From Cytophagaceae bacterium (GTDB lineage: Bacteria; Bacteroidota; Bacteroidia; Cytophagales; Cytophagaceae), in the NCBI GenBank assembly GCA_021151805.1, contig JAGKWN010000042.1, forward strand, positions 1 to 31,721: a DNA stretch of 31,721 nt, read 5' to 3'. Shown piece by piece: positions 8,798 to 16,064 of the stretch. Made by a program: the position numbers and the translations under genes. Each line of letters starts with the position of its first letter. The first letter of the stretch is position 1. The notes beneath the pieces were generated by a model. That model had not been told where the DNA came from. It was given only the letters and a program-made list of their open reading frames with translations, and ran no database searches.

Positions 8798-10087
8798 TTA
8801 GTTTTGAAAATCTTTATTGCTTTTTTTAAAACCAAAGTAGCTCGTTATAATTTGAACAAATAATGCGAATAATGAGCCAGTAAGGTTCATTTTAATTACA
8901 CCAGCTGTTGATGATAAATCAAAAATAAAAACAGACAACACTTGACTCGCCAATGTAAATACAATAAATAAGGTTGAAGCCCAGCTAAAGATCCATCGTG
9001 CAGAGCTATGTATAGTCCACAAAACAGCTCCAACATAAGCTAAACAGGTTGCTACAATTGAAAGCTGCAATTCATGATCCAGGTTATAATATTTTTTACC
9101 GATAATAAATAATAATGCTTCTGGAAAAACGTAACTGACAAGAATAAAGATTGATGAAATTATAAGTGATCCAGCGACAATTTGTATATAACGCTTCACA
9201 AATAAAGATTTATTATCTATCCTGGCTATATAAGGAGTTATAATAACGCCATTAAAGGTTGTTAAAAATAAAAAAATCTGATTAAGCCTTCCTAACGCTG
9301 AAACATCAGCAACTGAGTTAATATTACCGAAAATACTGATAATAAATAATGATATTTGCCCCTGTAAAGCAAAAAAAATAACGCTTGGCATCAAAGGCTT
9401 AATATAATTTAACAGATCTTTTTTTACATCCTGATCTACATGTTCTGGTTCAGAAACATATTCTCTAGTTTGCTTTTTAAATCGCAAGCCATTCCATGCA
9501 AGAGAAATAACATTTATAAAAGTTACAAACACTGCATTAATATATTGTAAAAAAAACAATGTACTTATAGATGATAATCTAAAAAGCGATACTGCTATTT
9601 GTGTCCTATAGGAATCTTTGATGCGCTTATGCATCTGGAGTACAGAATTATAATAAACAAAATTTGCCTGAGCCCAAATTGCAATAAGTAGAGTGCTAAA
9701 ATAAAAAAGCTGGATGTGTAAGCCCCAATCATACTTATTAGTTATTAGAAAAAATGCAATTGCCATTATAGGAGCAATAATGAATGATAAGTACAGCCTA
9801 TATTGCTTCGCTGCACTTATATAACTACCTACAACCAAGGTATCATTGACCCTGTTTCCTATCAACGCTATTATAGCTCCGCTTAGTCCAAGGTCTACTA
9901 GTAGAGTAATCATCGACTGAAAACCAAACACAATACTGAATTGAGCAAAGTCTTCTTTAGATAACCAGCGCAATACTAAAAAGCCAGTAAGTAAATTTGC
10001 AAATTGAAGAATTCCTTGTCCTATTCCAAAATGAACAATTGTCTGAACTTTATTATTAGAATAAATTTTAAGTAAGTAGCTTCTCAT
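8798..10087 (-). CDS. wzx: Wzx-like polysaccharide flippase (MOP superfamily)
   Basis: This 429-residue protein is almost entirely transmembrane helices, with the length and N-terminal pattern (FGIGQGILQFANLLTGFLVLRWL, then a Phe-Ala-Gln-Phe segment and a GLSGAIIALIG loop) of Wzx/RfbX-type flippases. These move undecaprenyl-diphosphate-linked repeat units across the inner membrane. The family is recognised by topology rather than by catalytic residues, so substrate is unknown. It is the first gene after wzc. Its start codon lies only 9 bases after a strong inverted repeat, so translation or read-through from the wza-wzc part may be modulated there. The matching polymerase candidate is about 11 kb away in cluster B. 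Confidence 0.85.
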   Translation of the reverse strand: MRSYLLKIYSNNKVQTIVHFGIGQGILQFANLLTGFLVLRWLSKEDFAQFSIVFGFQSMITLLVDLGLSGAIIALIGNRVNDTLVVGSYISAAKQYRLYLSFIIAPIMAIAFFLITNKYDWGLHIQLFYFSTLLIAIWAQANFVYYNSVLQMHKRIKDSYRTQIAVSLFRLSSISTLFFLQYINAVFVTFINVISLAWNGLRFKKQTREYVSEPEHVDQDVKKDLLNYIKPLMPSVIFFALQGQISLFIISIFGNINSVADVSALGRLNQIFLFLTTFNGVIITPYIARIDNKSLFVKRYIQIVAGSLIISSIFILVSYVFPEALLFIIGKKYYNLDHELQLSIVATCLAYVGAVLWTIHSSARWIFSWASTLFIVFTLASQVLSVFIFDLSSTAGVIKMNLTGSLFALFVQIITSYFGFKKSNKDFQN

Positions 10088-10096
10088 TAGTAGGAA

Positions 10097-10130
10097 TAGC
10101 AGTTATACAATCAACATTGCATAACTGCTA
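10097..10130 (-). promoter_or_regulatory. Inverted repeat just upstream of the wzx start
   Basis: Two perfect 10-base arms, TAGCAGTTAT (10097-10106) and ATAACTGCTA (10121-10130), flank a 14-base loop. The loop contains four further base pairs after one mismatch, leaving a CAAC-type tetraloop. In the minus-strand transcript the structure ends 9 bases before the wzx ATG. No U-run follows, so it is not a typical terminator. It could limit ribosome access to wzx, stabilise a processed wza-wzc end, or be an operator. Confidence 0.6.
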
Positions 10131-10150
10131 ATTGTGATTTCTAAATAATT

Positions 10151-10175
10151 AACCATTCATAGACAATGAATAGTT
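10151..10175 (-). terminator. Hairpin after wzc, possible attenuator
   Basis: The arms AACCATTCAT (10151-10160) and ATGAATAGTT (10166-10175) pair over 10 positions with one mismatch around a 5-base loop. It starts about 12 bases after the wzc stop in the minus-strand transcript and is followed by an AU-rich stretch (GGTTAATTATTTAG), not a clean U-run. A weak terminator or attenuator between the export genes and the biosynthetic genes is the best reading. Function is inferred. Confidence 0.4.
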
Positions 10176-10186
10176 TTTGAATCGGA

Positions 10187-12571
10187 TTATAGGTTTAGTT
10201 TCTTTAAAGTATTTTTGCTTTTATACCTGCCATGCACATTGTTCCAGAATTCTTTAAACCGGTTTATTTTTTTGTGCTTATCGTCCCCTTCATAATAACC
10301 GTAACCGTAACCATAGCCATAACCATAGCCATAATCGTATGGTCCGGATTCTTTCAGATCATTAACTACAATAGCCAGGTTAGCAATTTTCTTTTCTTCG
10401 TATAGAATATTGATTTTCTCCAGCCATTTTTTCTGCGTGATGGCATGACGGATGATGTACAGGTTGATGTGGGAATGCTTCATCAGAATAAAGCCGTCCG
10501 CAATCAAACCGATTGGCGGTGTATCGATGATGATATAATCATAATCTTTATTTGCCTGTTTGAATAATTCTTCGATGCGCTGCCCGGATAATAGTTCAGA
10601 AGGATTTGGCGGAATCGGACCCGCTGGCAATACATCCAGATTTTCTACGTTTGACTTAAAAATCACCTCTTCTATTGATGCATTATTGATGAGATAACTA
10701 CTCAATCCAATTGCATTGTTTATTCCCAGTTCTGAAAATACTTTTGGTTTGCGCATATCAGCACCGATCAACAAGGTCTTTTTACCCAATGATGCCATAA
10801 TGCAGGCGAAATTGGCCGAGAAAAAACTTTTTCCTTCCCCGCTAATGGAAGAAGTGATCAAAACAACCTTATGCGGCCGGTCAGCAGACAAATACTGCAG
10901 GTTGATCCGGATCGAACGGAAGGCTTCAGCAATGGCTGATTTGGGTTTAGTTACAACCGTCAGCATGGTATCTTCATGCATGTTATGACCAATGATCCCA
11001 AGGATTGGAATATCGGTATTGGTAACCACATCGTCCCGCGTCATGATCTTATCATTAGACAGCTCTCGAATGATAATAAAACCAATGGGAATAAGCACCC
11101 CGATCAGTAAAGCCAGGGAGGTTACCAGATTATTATTGGGGCTGATGGCAGAGGCATTAAATGACTTTGCAGCATTCACCACTTTGGCATCTGCATTGTT
11201 GGAAGCCTCTGCTATACCAGCTTCTGCCCTCTTTTGCAGCAGGTAATTGTAGATATTATCATTAAGATTAAACCTACGCTGAATATCTACCAATGTCCGT
11301 TCATTGGCTGGCAGGAAAGACAGTTGCTGTTCATATTTGGCGATCCGCTGGTTGATATCATTCAGCGTAATTTTTGATGTGCTGATGATATTGGTAATAT
11401 TCTCCAGAATGCTTTGCTTCGTATGATAGATCTTCCCATCCAGTTCTTTCAGATAAGGATTTTTCGGCGTAGAAGAACGCGTAATAACATTCCGTTCATT
11501 ATTCAATGCACTTAACTCTGCGATTAAATCCGTTAGCAGGTTATCATCAATCCCCATCACGTGCGGAGCAATCACTTCATTCAGATCCTTATCCTGCTTT
11601 AAATAATTATAGAGGTATTGATAATATTTGGCTTTTAATTGTTCGACAGATTTTTCTTTTTCCAGTTCATCCAGGCTGGTTTTGATCATCTCTGCTGATG
11701 CACTGATGTTCATTACCTTATTTTTTTTGCGAAACGTTTCCAGATCGCTTTCGGCAGAATTTAAAGATAATGCTATTTCACTCAGTTGGTCGTCAATAAA
11801 CTTGATGGTGTTGATAGCAGTGGCATTTTTTTCATCGACCCCGCTTTTGATATAGGTCTGTACATGGGTATTCAAAAAAACAATCAGCTTCTCAGTAATC
11901 GGCCCCATCATGGAAAGCTGTAATATACCAGGTGCATCCTTGCCGGCTTTTGTAATGGCCAACTGGCTGCAATACTGATTAACAAGATTTTCATGTTTAT
12001 TAATGATGAAATAAACCTTATAATCACTAACAAAAGCAGTTGCGTTGCTATCTGCAACAATGGTAAAATTGAAACCGTTATTCCGGATAGGTCGGTTTAT
12101 ACTGTATACCTCATCAATGATTTGCTTATCACCAATGCGCAGCTTAAATTTTGTTGAAGAGATAAAATCAACGTAGATACGATTGTAATACCGCTGTTCA
12201 CCGGAATCCAGTTTTACTGTAAAGGGACAATCGTGATAAAGCTCTATATCATTAACCTCGCCGGTATGATAATAAGACACATCAAAATCCAGTTCATTAA
12301 TGGTCTTCTCCACCATATCATAGGATTGGATAAATGCCATTTCATTTCCGATGGATTTAGACTGGCTGAACAATGACATTTCTTCCAGACCCACAGCCTT
12401 GGTATCATTGATAAATATAGTGGTATGAGCCTTAAAAATTGGAATCGTATAATGCAAATACACTTTTGCAATTGTAAAACATAGTCCAACCGAAAGTATA
12501 AAAAAAGGCCAGTATGATAATACTTTATAAAACAGAACCGTAAAATCTATATTATTTTCTTCTTTTTTCAC
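10187..12571 (-). CDS. wzc: Wzc-like polysaccharide co-polymerase / tyrosine autokinase
   Basis: This 794-residue inner-membrane protein controls chain length and export of surface polysaccharide. A Wzz-type N-terminus has TM1 at about 20-38. A long periplasmic coiled region (about 250-450) follows, with a PxxPxxP-like NPY segment and TM2 at about 482-501. The cytoplasmic BY-kinase domain has Walker A SSISGEGKS (574-582), Walker A' LIGADMRKP (601-609, Asp605) and Walker B YIIIDTPP (679-686, Asp683). The tail is a Tyr-Gly run (745-760) with nine tyrosines, the usual autophosphorylation cluster. It is 11 bases after the wza-like gene, its expected partner. Its GC is clearly higher than that of the downstream genes. 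No cognate phosphatase gene is visible in the window. Confidence 0.96.
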   Translation of the reverse strand: MKKEENNIDFTVLFYKVLSYWPFFILSVGLCFTIAKVYLHYTIPIFKAHTTIFINDTKAVGLEEMSLFSQSKSIGNEMAFIQSYDMVEKTINELDFDVSYYHTGEVNDIELYHDCPFTVKLDSGEQRYYNRIYVDFISSTKFKLRIGDKQIIDEVYSINRPIRNNGFNFTIVADSNATAFVSDYKVYFIINKHENLVNQYCSQLAITKAGKDAPGILQLSMMGPITEKLIVFLNTHVQTYIKSGVDEKNATAINTIKFIDDQLSEIALSLNSAESDLETFRKKNKVMNISASAEMIKTSLDELEKEKSVEQLKAKYYQYLYNYLKQDKDLNEVIAPHVMGIDDNLLTDLIAELSALNNERNVITRSSTPKNPYLKELDGKIYHTKQSILENITNIISTSKITLNDINQRIAKYEQQLSFLPANERTLVDIQRRFNLNDNIYNYLLQKRAEAGIAEASNNADAKVVNAAKSFNASAISPNNNLVTSLALLIGVLIPIGFIIIRELSNDKIMTRDDVVTNTDIPILGIIGHNMHEDTMLTVVTKPKSAIAEAFRSIRINLQYLSADRPHKVVLITSSISGEGKSFFSANFACIMASLGKKTLLIGADMRKPKVFSELGINNAIGLSSYLINNASIEEVIFKSNVENLDVLPAGPIPPNPSELLSGQRIEELFKQANKDYDYIIIDTPPIGLIADGFILMKHSHINLYIIRHAITQKKWLEKINILYEEKKIANLAIVVNDLKESGPYDYGYGYGYGYGYGYYEGDDKHKKINRFKEFWNNVHGRYKSKNTLKKLNL
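10292..10339 (-). repeat. In-frame hexanucleotide repeat coding the Wzc Tyr-Gly tail
   Basis: Units of six bases (CCGTAA, CCATAG and CCATAA on the plus strand) are repeated about seven times and encode alternating Tyr-Gly. Because the unit is a multiple of three, slippage would change the number of tyrosines without a frameshift. Confidence 0.8.
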
Positions 12572-12582
12572 TATGAGATAAT

Positions 12583-13338
12583 TTAGATGGTTCTTGAAAC
12601 ATTTAAAATAACAACTACCAAACTGATCAGACTGACAAATAAAGTAATCTGAGAAAGGTTGGAGCGGACAGCTTTCACTTTAGCCGCTTCCACATAGATC
12701 ACGTCATTCGGCATAATATAATATGCCGGAGATTCAACCAGTTTAATGTCTGTAAAATCAAGTATGGTTACGGTTGTCTTGCCTTCAACCGTGCGTAATA
12801 ACTTTACATTTTGTCTGTTGGCATAATCGGCAAAATCCCCGGCCATGGCAAGCGCTTCCAGCATGGTCGTAACATCCTTAGGGATTATCTTTACTCCTGG
12901 ATTTTTTACATCTCCCAGGAAACTGATCGTAAAATTCGCCAGCTCCACCAACACATAGGCATCTGAAATATAATCGCCCATCAGCTTGGTGATTTTTTGC
13001 TGCGTTTCCATGATGGTAAGCCCTTTTACCTGCACACTATCCAGGATCGGGATCACTACATAACCATCATCACTTACTTTGTATCCCACTCCTACCGGGT
13101 CATCATTCTGATCAGATGTCTTCATATTGAAGAAATCCGTGGTTTTCTGATTAAAACTGGTAATACTGACATAAAGAATATCTTTGGGCTGTATTTTATA
13201 AACAAATTTATAATTGTACAGCGTATCATTCACAGATACGGTCTTATTCTGAATCAACGTAGACTTTTTTCGCGATACACAGGAGAAAAATATAATGCTG
13301 CACACAAAAAACAGCAGGATGTGTTTGAAAATATTCAT
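12583..13338 (-). CDS. wza: Wza-like outer-membrane polysaccharide export lipoprotein
   Basis: This 251-residue polysaccharide export protein has an N-terminal lipoprotein signal with a lipobox ending FFSC at Cys20. A Poly_export domain follows (about 46-135: YKIQPKDILYVSI, then DGYVVIPILDSVQVKGLT), then an SLBB-type domain (about 136-220: ISFLGDVKNPGVK and an AMAGDFADYANRQNVKLLR segment). It ends with a hydrophobic helix at about 230-247. The short length and the terminal helix are the usual Bacteroidota form, not the E. coli one. It should form the outer-membrane exit channel with the Wzc-like protein encoded 11 bases downstream. It is the first gene of cluster A and diverges from the exosortase gene, so its promoter should lie in 13339-13569. 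Confidence 0.93.
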   Translation of the reverse strand: MNIFKHILLFFVCSIIFFSCVSRKKSTLIQNKTVSVNDTLYNYKFVYKIQPKDILYVSITSFNQKTTDFFNMKTSDQNDDPVGVGYKVSDDGYVVIPILDSVQVKGLTIMETQQKITKLMGDYISDAYVLVELANFTISFLGDVKNPGVKIIPKDVTTMLEALAMAGDFADYANRQNVKLLRTVEGKTTVTILDFTDIKLVESPAYYIMPNDVIYVEAAKVKAVRSNLSQITLFVSLISLVVVILNVSRTI

Positions 13339-13436
13339 TTTATAGAAGGTTATTATGTAAATATAATAATTCTTTTGACAAAATATAAAAAGTACTATTT
13401 AATTGTTATTCACTTAATAATATACCTATTTCTTCT

Positions 13437-13473
13437 TTGCATTGTTATATCCTGCGCCTCAGCAACAATGCAA
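13437..13473. promoter_or_regulatory. Perfect 10-bp inverted repeat between wza and exosortase genes
   Basis: TTGCATTGTT (13437-13446) and AACAATGCAA (13464-13473) are exact reverse complements separated by 17 bases. The structure sits in the 231-bp region between two divergent genes, about 100 bases from each start, which suits an operator for a dimeric regulator of both. No U-run flanks it, so a terminator is unlikely. No convincing TAnnTTTG/TTG promoter pair could be assigned in this region. Confidence 0.5.
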
Positions 13474-13569
13474 TTTGGCTGCTGAACAGCAACGGCAATC
13501 CGCAACAAAAAAGATTTATCCCTACCTTTATCAATCATATTTTCGTAACAGTAAAAAACAAAACAGACA

Positions 13570-14166
13570 TTGAAAACACAGTCGTGGCAAACGCTCAAAC
13601 CTGCAGTATATTTTCTGGTGAAATTGATTCTGTTCTACACCATGCTCATCTGGCTTTTCTGGAATTACATCGGCGTTTCTGATCCCAATGGCAATTATTA
13701 TTTCCCCGTTCTTGATCACTTTAATGCATTAAGAATGGTCTTATGTTTTCTTCTTTATCCCGTTCAATACCTGTTTCAACTTTTAGGTTATGATACCACC
13801 ATTTATTTCTATGAAGATTTGTATCGCAATGGCGCCAATATTGGTGCACAGGGCTTTTTCAAACTACAGGTAGCATTTCCCTGTCTGGGATTTAAGATCA
13901 TGATTGCATTCACCTCGTTGATGCTGGCATATCCGGGTACTAAAAAATGGTTTTTTATTCCCTTGGGATTACTATTTATTCAATGCATCAATATGCTGCG
14001 CATCATCGGCATCATTATTTGCCTCCTCAACAGACCGGCAGACATGACCGGACCAGAGGTTGCCGAACTTAGCCATACGTATTTCAACATTGCTGTATAT
14101 GTTTTTATCGGCTTGTATCTTTACTGGTGGGTTAAAAAATATTCCAGGCCAGCTCAGTCTGAATAG
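13570..14166 (+). CDS. Exosortase family protein (Bacteroidota type)
   Basis: This 198-residue polytopic membrane protein has the exosortase/archaeosortase triad: Cys105 in FPCLGFKIM, Arg144 in INMLRIIGI and His169 in LSHTYFN, in the right order and spacing. Exosortases are transpeptidase-like enzymes that cut C-terminal sorting signals and pass the protein on to the surface. They are commonly linked to EPS loci, as here. The reading frame is closed by a stop at 13552, so the start is either the TTG at 13570 (used here, keeping the first helix whole), a GTG at 13618 or a later ATG. No Shine-Dalgarno sequence was seen. The protein is short, as in the small Bacteroidota exosortases. The subgroup (XrtX, XrtY or other) cannot be fixed by eye. 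No sorting-signal protein is encoded nearby. Confidence 0.88.
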   Translation: MKTQSWQTLKPAVYFLVKLILFYTMLIWLFWNYIGVSDPNGNYYFPVLDHFNALRMVLCFLLYPVQYLFQLLGYDTTIYFYEDLYRNGANIGAQGFFKLQVAFPCLGFKIMIAFTSLMLAYPGTKKWFFIPLGLLFIQCINMLRIIGIIICLLNRPADMTGPEVAELSHTYFNIAVYVFIGLYLYWWVKKYSRPAQSE

Positions 14167-14281
14167 AATTTTATGTTTATTGCTCTTAAACAGGGCATAC
14201 AGGCAAGAGTTCTATTTTTTTATATAACAAAAAAATAACATATTGACCTGCAGCTTTTACAAATATTTTACCTTTTCTATT

Positions 14282-14845
14282 ATGATTGAATTTATAGCAC
14301 AGCCCTGGCCATGGTATGTTTCCGGCTTCTTGCTCGGTTTAACGATCCCTTTATTGTTACTGGCAGGCAACAAGCAATTAAGCATCTCATCCAATCTCAG
14401 ACATATCTGTGCAATGCTGATGCCTGCAAAAATTTCCTATTTCGATTACAACTGGAAAAAGGAATCCTGGAATCTGTTTTTACTGGCAGGGACCTTTGCC
14501 GGCGCCTGGTGTGCACATGTTTACTTCCGCTCGATTATTGGCGTAGGACCGGCAACATATAAACAGCTGCAGCGTCTTGGTGTAAAAAATATCAATGGAC
14601 TTGCCCCCTCTGACATTTTTTCCTGGCAGGGGCTTTACACGTTAAGAGGTTTTATCATGATTGTAGTTGGCGGTTTCCTGATCGGTTTTGGAATCAGGTA
14701 TGCAAAAGGCTGCACATCCAGCCATGGCCTTGCAGGCTTGTCCTTACTCCGCCTGGAGTCTTTGATTGCGGTCGCAGGATTTTTCACTGGCGGCCTGATC
14801 ATGACTCATCTGATACTTCCCTATATTCTGGCTATTGAATATTAA
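14282..14845 (+). CDS. YeeE/YedE-type transporter, first half
   Basis: This 187-residue membrane protein of the YeeE/YedE (sulphur transport, DUF395) family carries GCTSSHGLAGLS at 143-154. Cys144 is the residue expected to handle the sulphur substrate. The family motif is normally GCTSGHG, so Ser replaces a Gly here. The LRLESLIAVAGFFTGGLI segment after it is also typical. The ATG at 14282 is preferred over an upstream TTG at 14243, because families of this type begin just before the first helix. In Bacteroidota the transporter is often split into two genes, and the second half follows 71 bases downstream. The likely role is uptake of thiosulphate or a similar sulphur compound. A link to polysaccharide export is not evident. 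Confidence 0.88.
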   Translation: MIEFIAQPWPWYVSGFLLGLTIPLLLLAGNKQLSISSNLRHICAMLMPAKISYFDYNWKKESWNLFLLAGTFAGAWCAHVYFRSIIGVGPATYKQLQRLGVKNINGLAPSDIFSWQGLYTLRGFIMIVVGGFLIGFGIRYAKGCTSSHGLAGLSLLRLESLIAVAGFFTGGLIMTHLILPYILAIEY

Positions 14846-14916
14846 CACTTGTCATGTGAACATCTTGCGAAAACATACCTTCATTGACTCTTCGCTCAGA
14901 ATCATAACTCTTAATT

Positions 14917-15324
14917 ATGAAAAATCTAAAATTCTTTTTTATAGGCCTGTACTTCGGTATTGTATTAACCAAGACTGAAATGATTTCGTGGTTCAGAATT
15001 CAGGAAATGCTTCATTTCCATAGCATGCATATCTATGGGGTAATTGGCACGGCTGTATTAACAGGGATTGTAAGTGTATTTATTATAAGTGCTGCAGACC
15101 TGAAGACATGGAATAAAGAAAAAATCAGATTCCCTGACAAACAATCTTATAAAGGTCTTTTTCCCGGCGGCGTTATTTTTGGCTTAGGCTGGTCATTGAC
15201 CGGAGCCGACCCGGCCGCTATGGTTGCATTACTTGGCAATGGAATTTGGGTTATGCTTGTAGGTCTTTTTTCTGCAATTGTCGGCACATTTGTATACAGC
15301 ACGTTAAGAAATAAACTTCCCTAG
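14917..15324 (+). CDS. YeeE/YedE-type transporter, second half (DUF6691-like), key Cys replaced
   Basis: This 135-residue protein has the layout of the second YeeE/YedE half: an N-terminal helix, an FRIQEMLHFHSMHIYGVIG segment, then GGVIFGLGWSLTGADPAAM at about 84-102. In the family, as recalled, the last motif reads GxGWxLTGACPGP. Here Asp98 (codon GAC) takes the place of the Cys, and Ala-Ala replaces Gly-Pro. The frame is otherwise intact, so this is substitution and not decay by frameshift. It presumably pairs with the half-transporter upstream. Loss of the Cys may alter or abolish sulphur transport, or mark a different substrate. Confidence 0.85.
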   Translation: MKNLKFFFIGLYFGIVLTKTEMISWFRIQEMLHFHSMHIYGVIGTAVLTGIVSVFIISAADLKTWNKEKIRFPDKQSYKGLFPGGVIFGLGWSLTGADPAAMVALLGNGIWVMLVGLFSAIVGTFVYSTLRNKLP

Positions 15325-15596
15325 CAGGATTATTCATTTTTTATAGTGTTCCTGTCAGGATGTACCGCACAGCAAAACCATTTTCTAATGCGGCAGAAAA
15401 TTCGTGTCAGCTTGGTGTAAAGCTTTTACTATCCCCAGCTTCCCTCGGAAGCATTGTTAGAGATATTTTCAAAAAACTATAAACCAGAATAGGCATTATA
15501 CATATACATTTTTCATGACCAAAATACCTTTGAACAAATAGCATATAAATAATCTGTATAGCTATTCATGAGACAACACAAAGAGTTTTTCCGGTA

Positions 15597-15651
15597 GGCT
15601 CCGCCGTGGCTCCTCCTGGTCTCCTCCCTATCTCCTTCTGGGGTCCTTCGA
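15597..15651. repeat. 11-bp tandem repeat array A (5 units)
   Basis: Five adjoining 11-base units, starting at 15597, 15608, 15619, 15630 and 15641, share an approximate consensus of GGCTCCTCCTG. The TCC trinucleotide recurs exactly every 11 bases, at 15600, 15611, 15622, 15633 and 15644. The core TCC(T/G)CCT is shared with array B. On the minus strand the units read CAGGAGGAGCC. Confidence 0.85.
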
Positions 15652-15781
15652 TGATTACTCTTTTTTTTAAGAAAAGTCGATTAAAACAAGGTGTTTTTGT
15701 ATACCAATGTTAACAGATTATTAAAAGGATTACACAATCCTGTTGCATAAGGAAAACGAACCTGCATCACAACTTCTACCC

Positions 15782-15893
15782 TCCGCCTACCCAAAGCCTA
15801 AGGAACGCCTAGGGAAAGCCATATATATTCCGCCTCTGTTCCGCCTGTGTTCCGGGTACCTTCCGCCTATGTTCCGCCTCTGCAGTTCCGGAG
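15782..15893. repeat. 11-bp tandem repeat array B (about 10 units)
   Basis: A central run of five contiguous units at 15829, 15840, 15851, 15862 and 15873 has consensus TCCGCCTNTGT. The third unit is the most diverged (TCCGGGTACCT). Four weaker units precede it at 15782, 15793, 15804 and 15815, keeping GCC in register every 11 bases, then three extra bases. After the run there are again three extra bases before a last TCCGG at 15887. The period, 11, is not a multiple of three, so the array is unlikely to be coding. Confidence 0.87.
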
Positions 15894-16064
15894 TATGGTT
15901 TATATTGCTGTTGTGAATGGCATGTTGGCCCTATGTATGGCCGGGAAATGAAAAAATAATGGATGCTTTACATTCAGATTATAAAATGCAAAGCTCGGGA
16001 AAAATCAATTCACCTGAAAGATTTAGCTGTTAAAATTCTTGATTTTTATCACGAAAGCCTGTAA

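Larger units (their letters stand above)
15325..16064. other. 740-bp non-coding gap between convergent genes
   Basis: This stretch lies 3' to both flanking genes, the plus-strand YeeE/YedE half and the minus-strand GT4 gene, so no promoter for either is expected in it. I see no credible gene. It contains two arrays of 11-bp tandem repeats (listed separately), a small hairpin GGATT-acac-AATCC at 15727-15740 and a compact palindrome TCCTGTCAGGA at 15350-15360, just after the YeeE stop. No U-run terminator was found. It could hold a non-coding RNA or a repeat element. Confidence 0.8.

Noticed and set aside
12997..13485. Long plus-strand frame opposite the wza-like gene
   Set aside because: Antisense to a well-supported lipoprotein gene with clear domains. 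Its product has no recognisable motif.
13339..13569. Bacteroidota-type promoters (TTG with TAnnTTTG) for wza or the exosortase
   Set aside because: Candidates such as TACCTTTA at 13523 lack a partner at 17-23 bases, so no promoter is called.
13437..13682. Plus-strand frame overlapping the exosortase start
   Set aside because: It overlaps the exosortase in another frame, has no family features, and the exosortase carries the conserved triad.
14183..14209. CTCTT/AAGAG hairpin followed by a T-rich run after the exosortase gene
   Set aside because: Only about five base pairs with a 17-base loop, too weak to call as a terminator despite the T-run at about 14214.
14282..15324. YeeE/YedE halves as one gene broken by a frameshift
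   Set aside because: The two frames are separated by 71 bases with separate ATG starts, and split halves are a known arrangement in Bacteroidota.
15782..15893. Possible CRISPR array
   Set aside because: Units are 11 bases, contiguous and without unique spacers, and no cas genes are present.
15959..16033. 24-codon open frame starting ATG in the convergent gap
   Set aside because: Too short, no ribosome-binding or family signal, and it lies in a non-coding repeat region.
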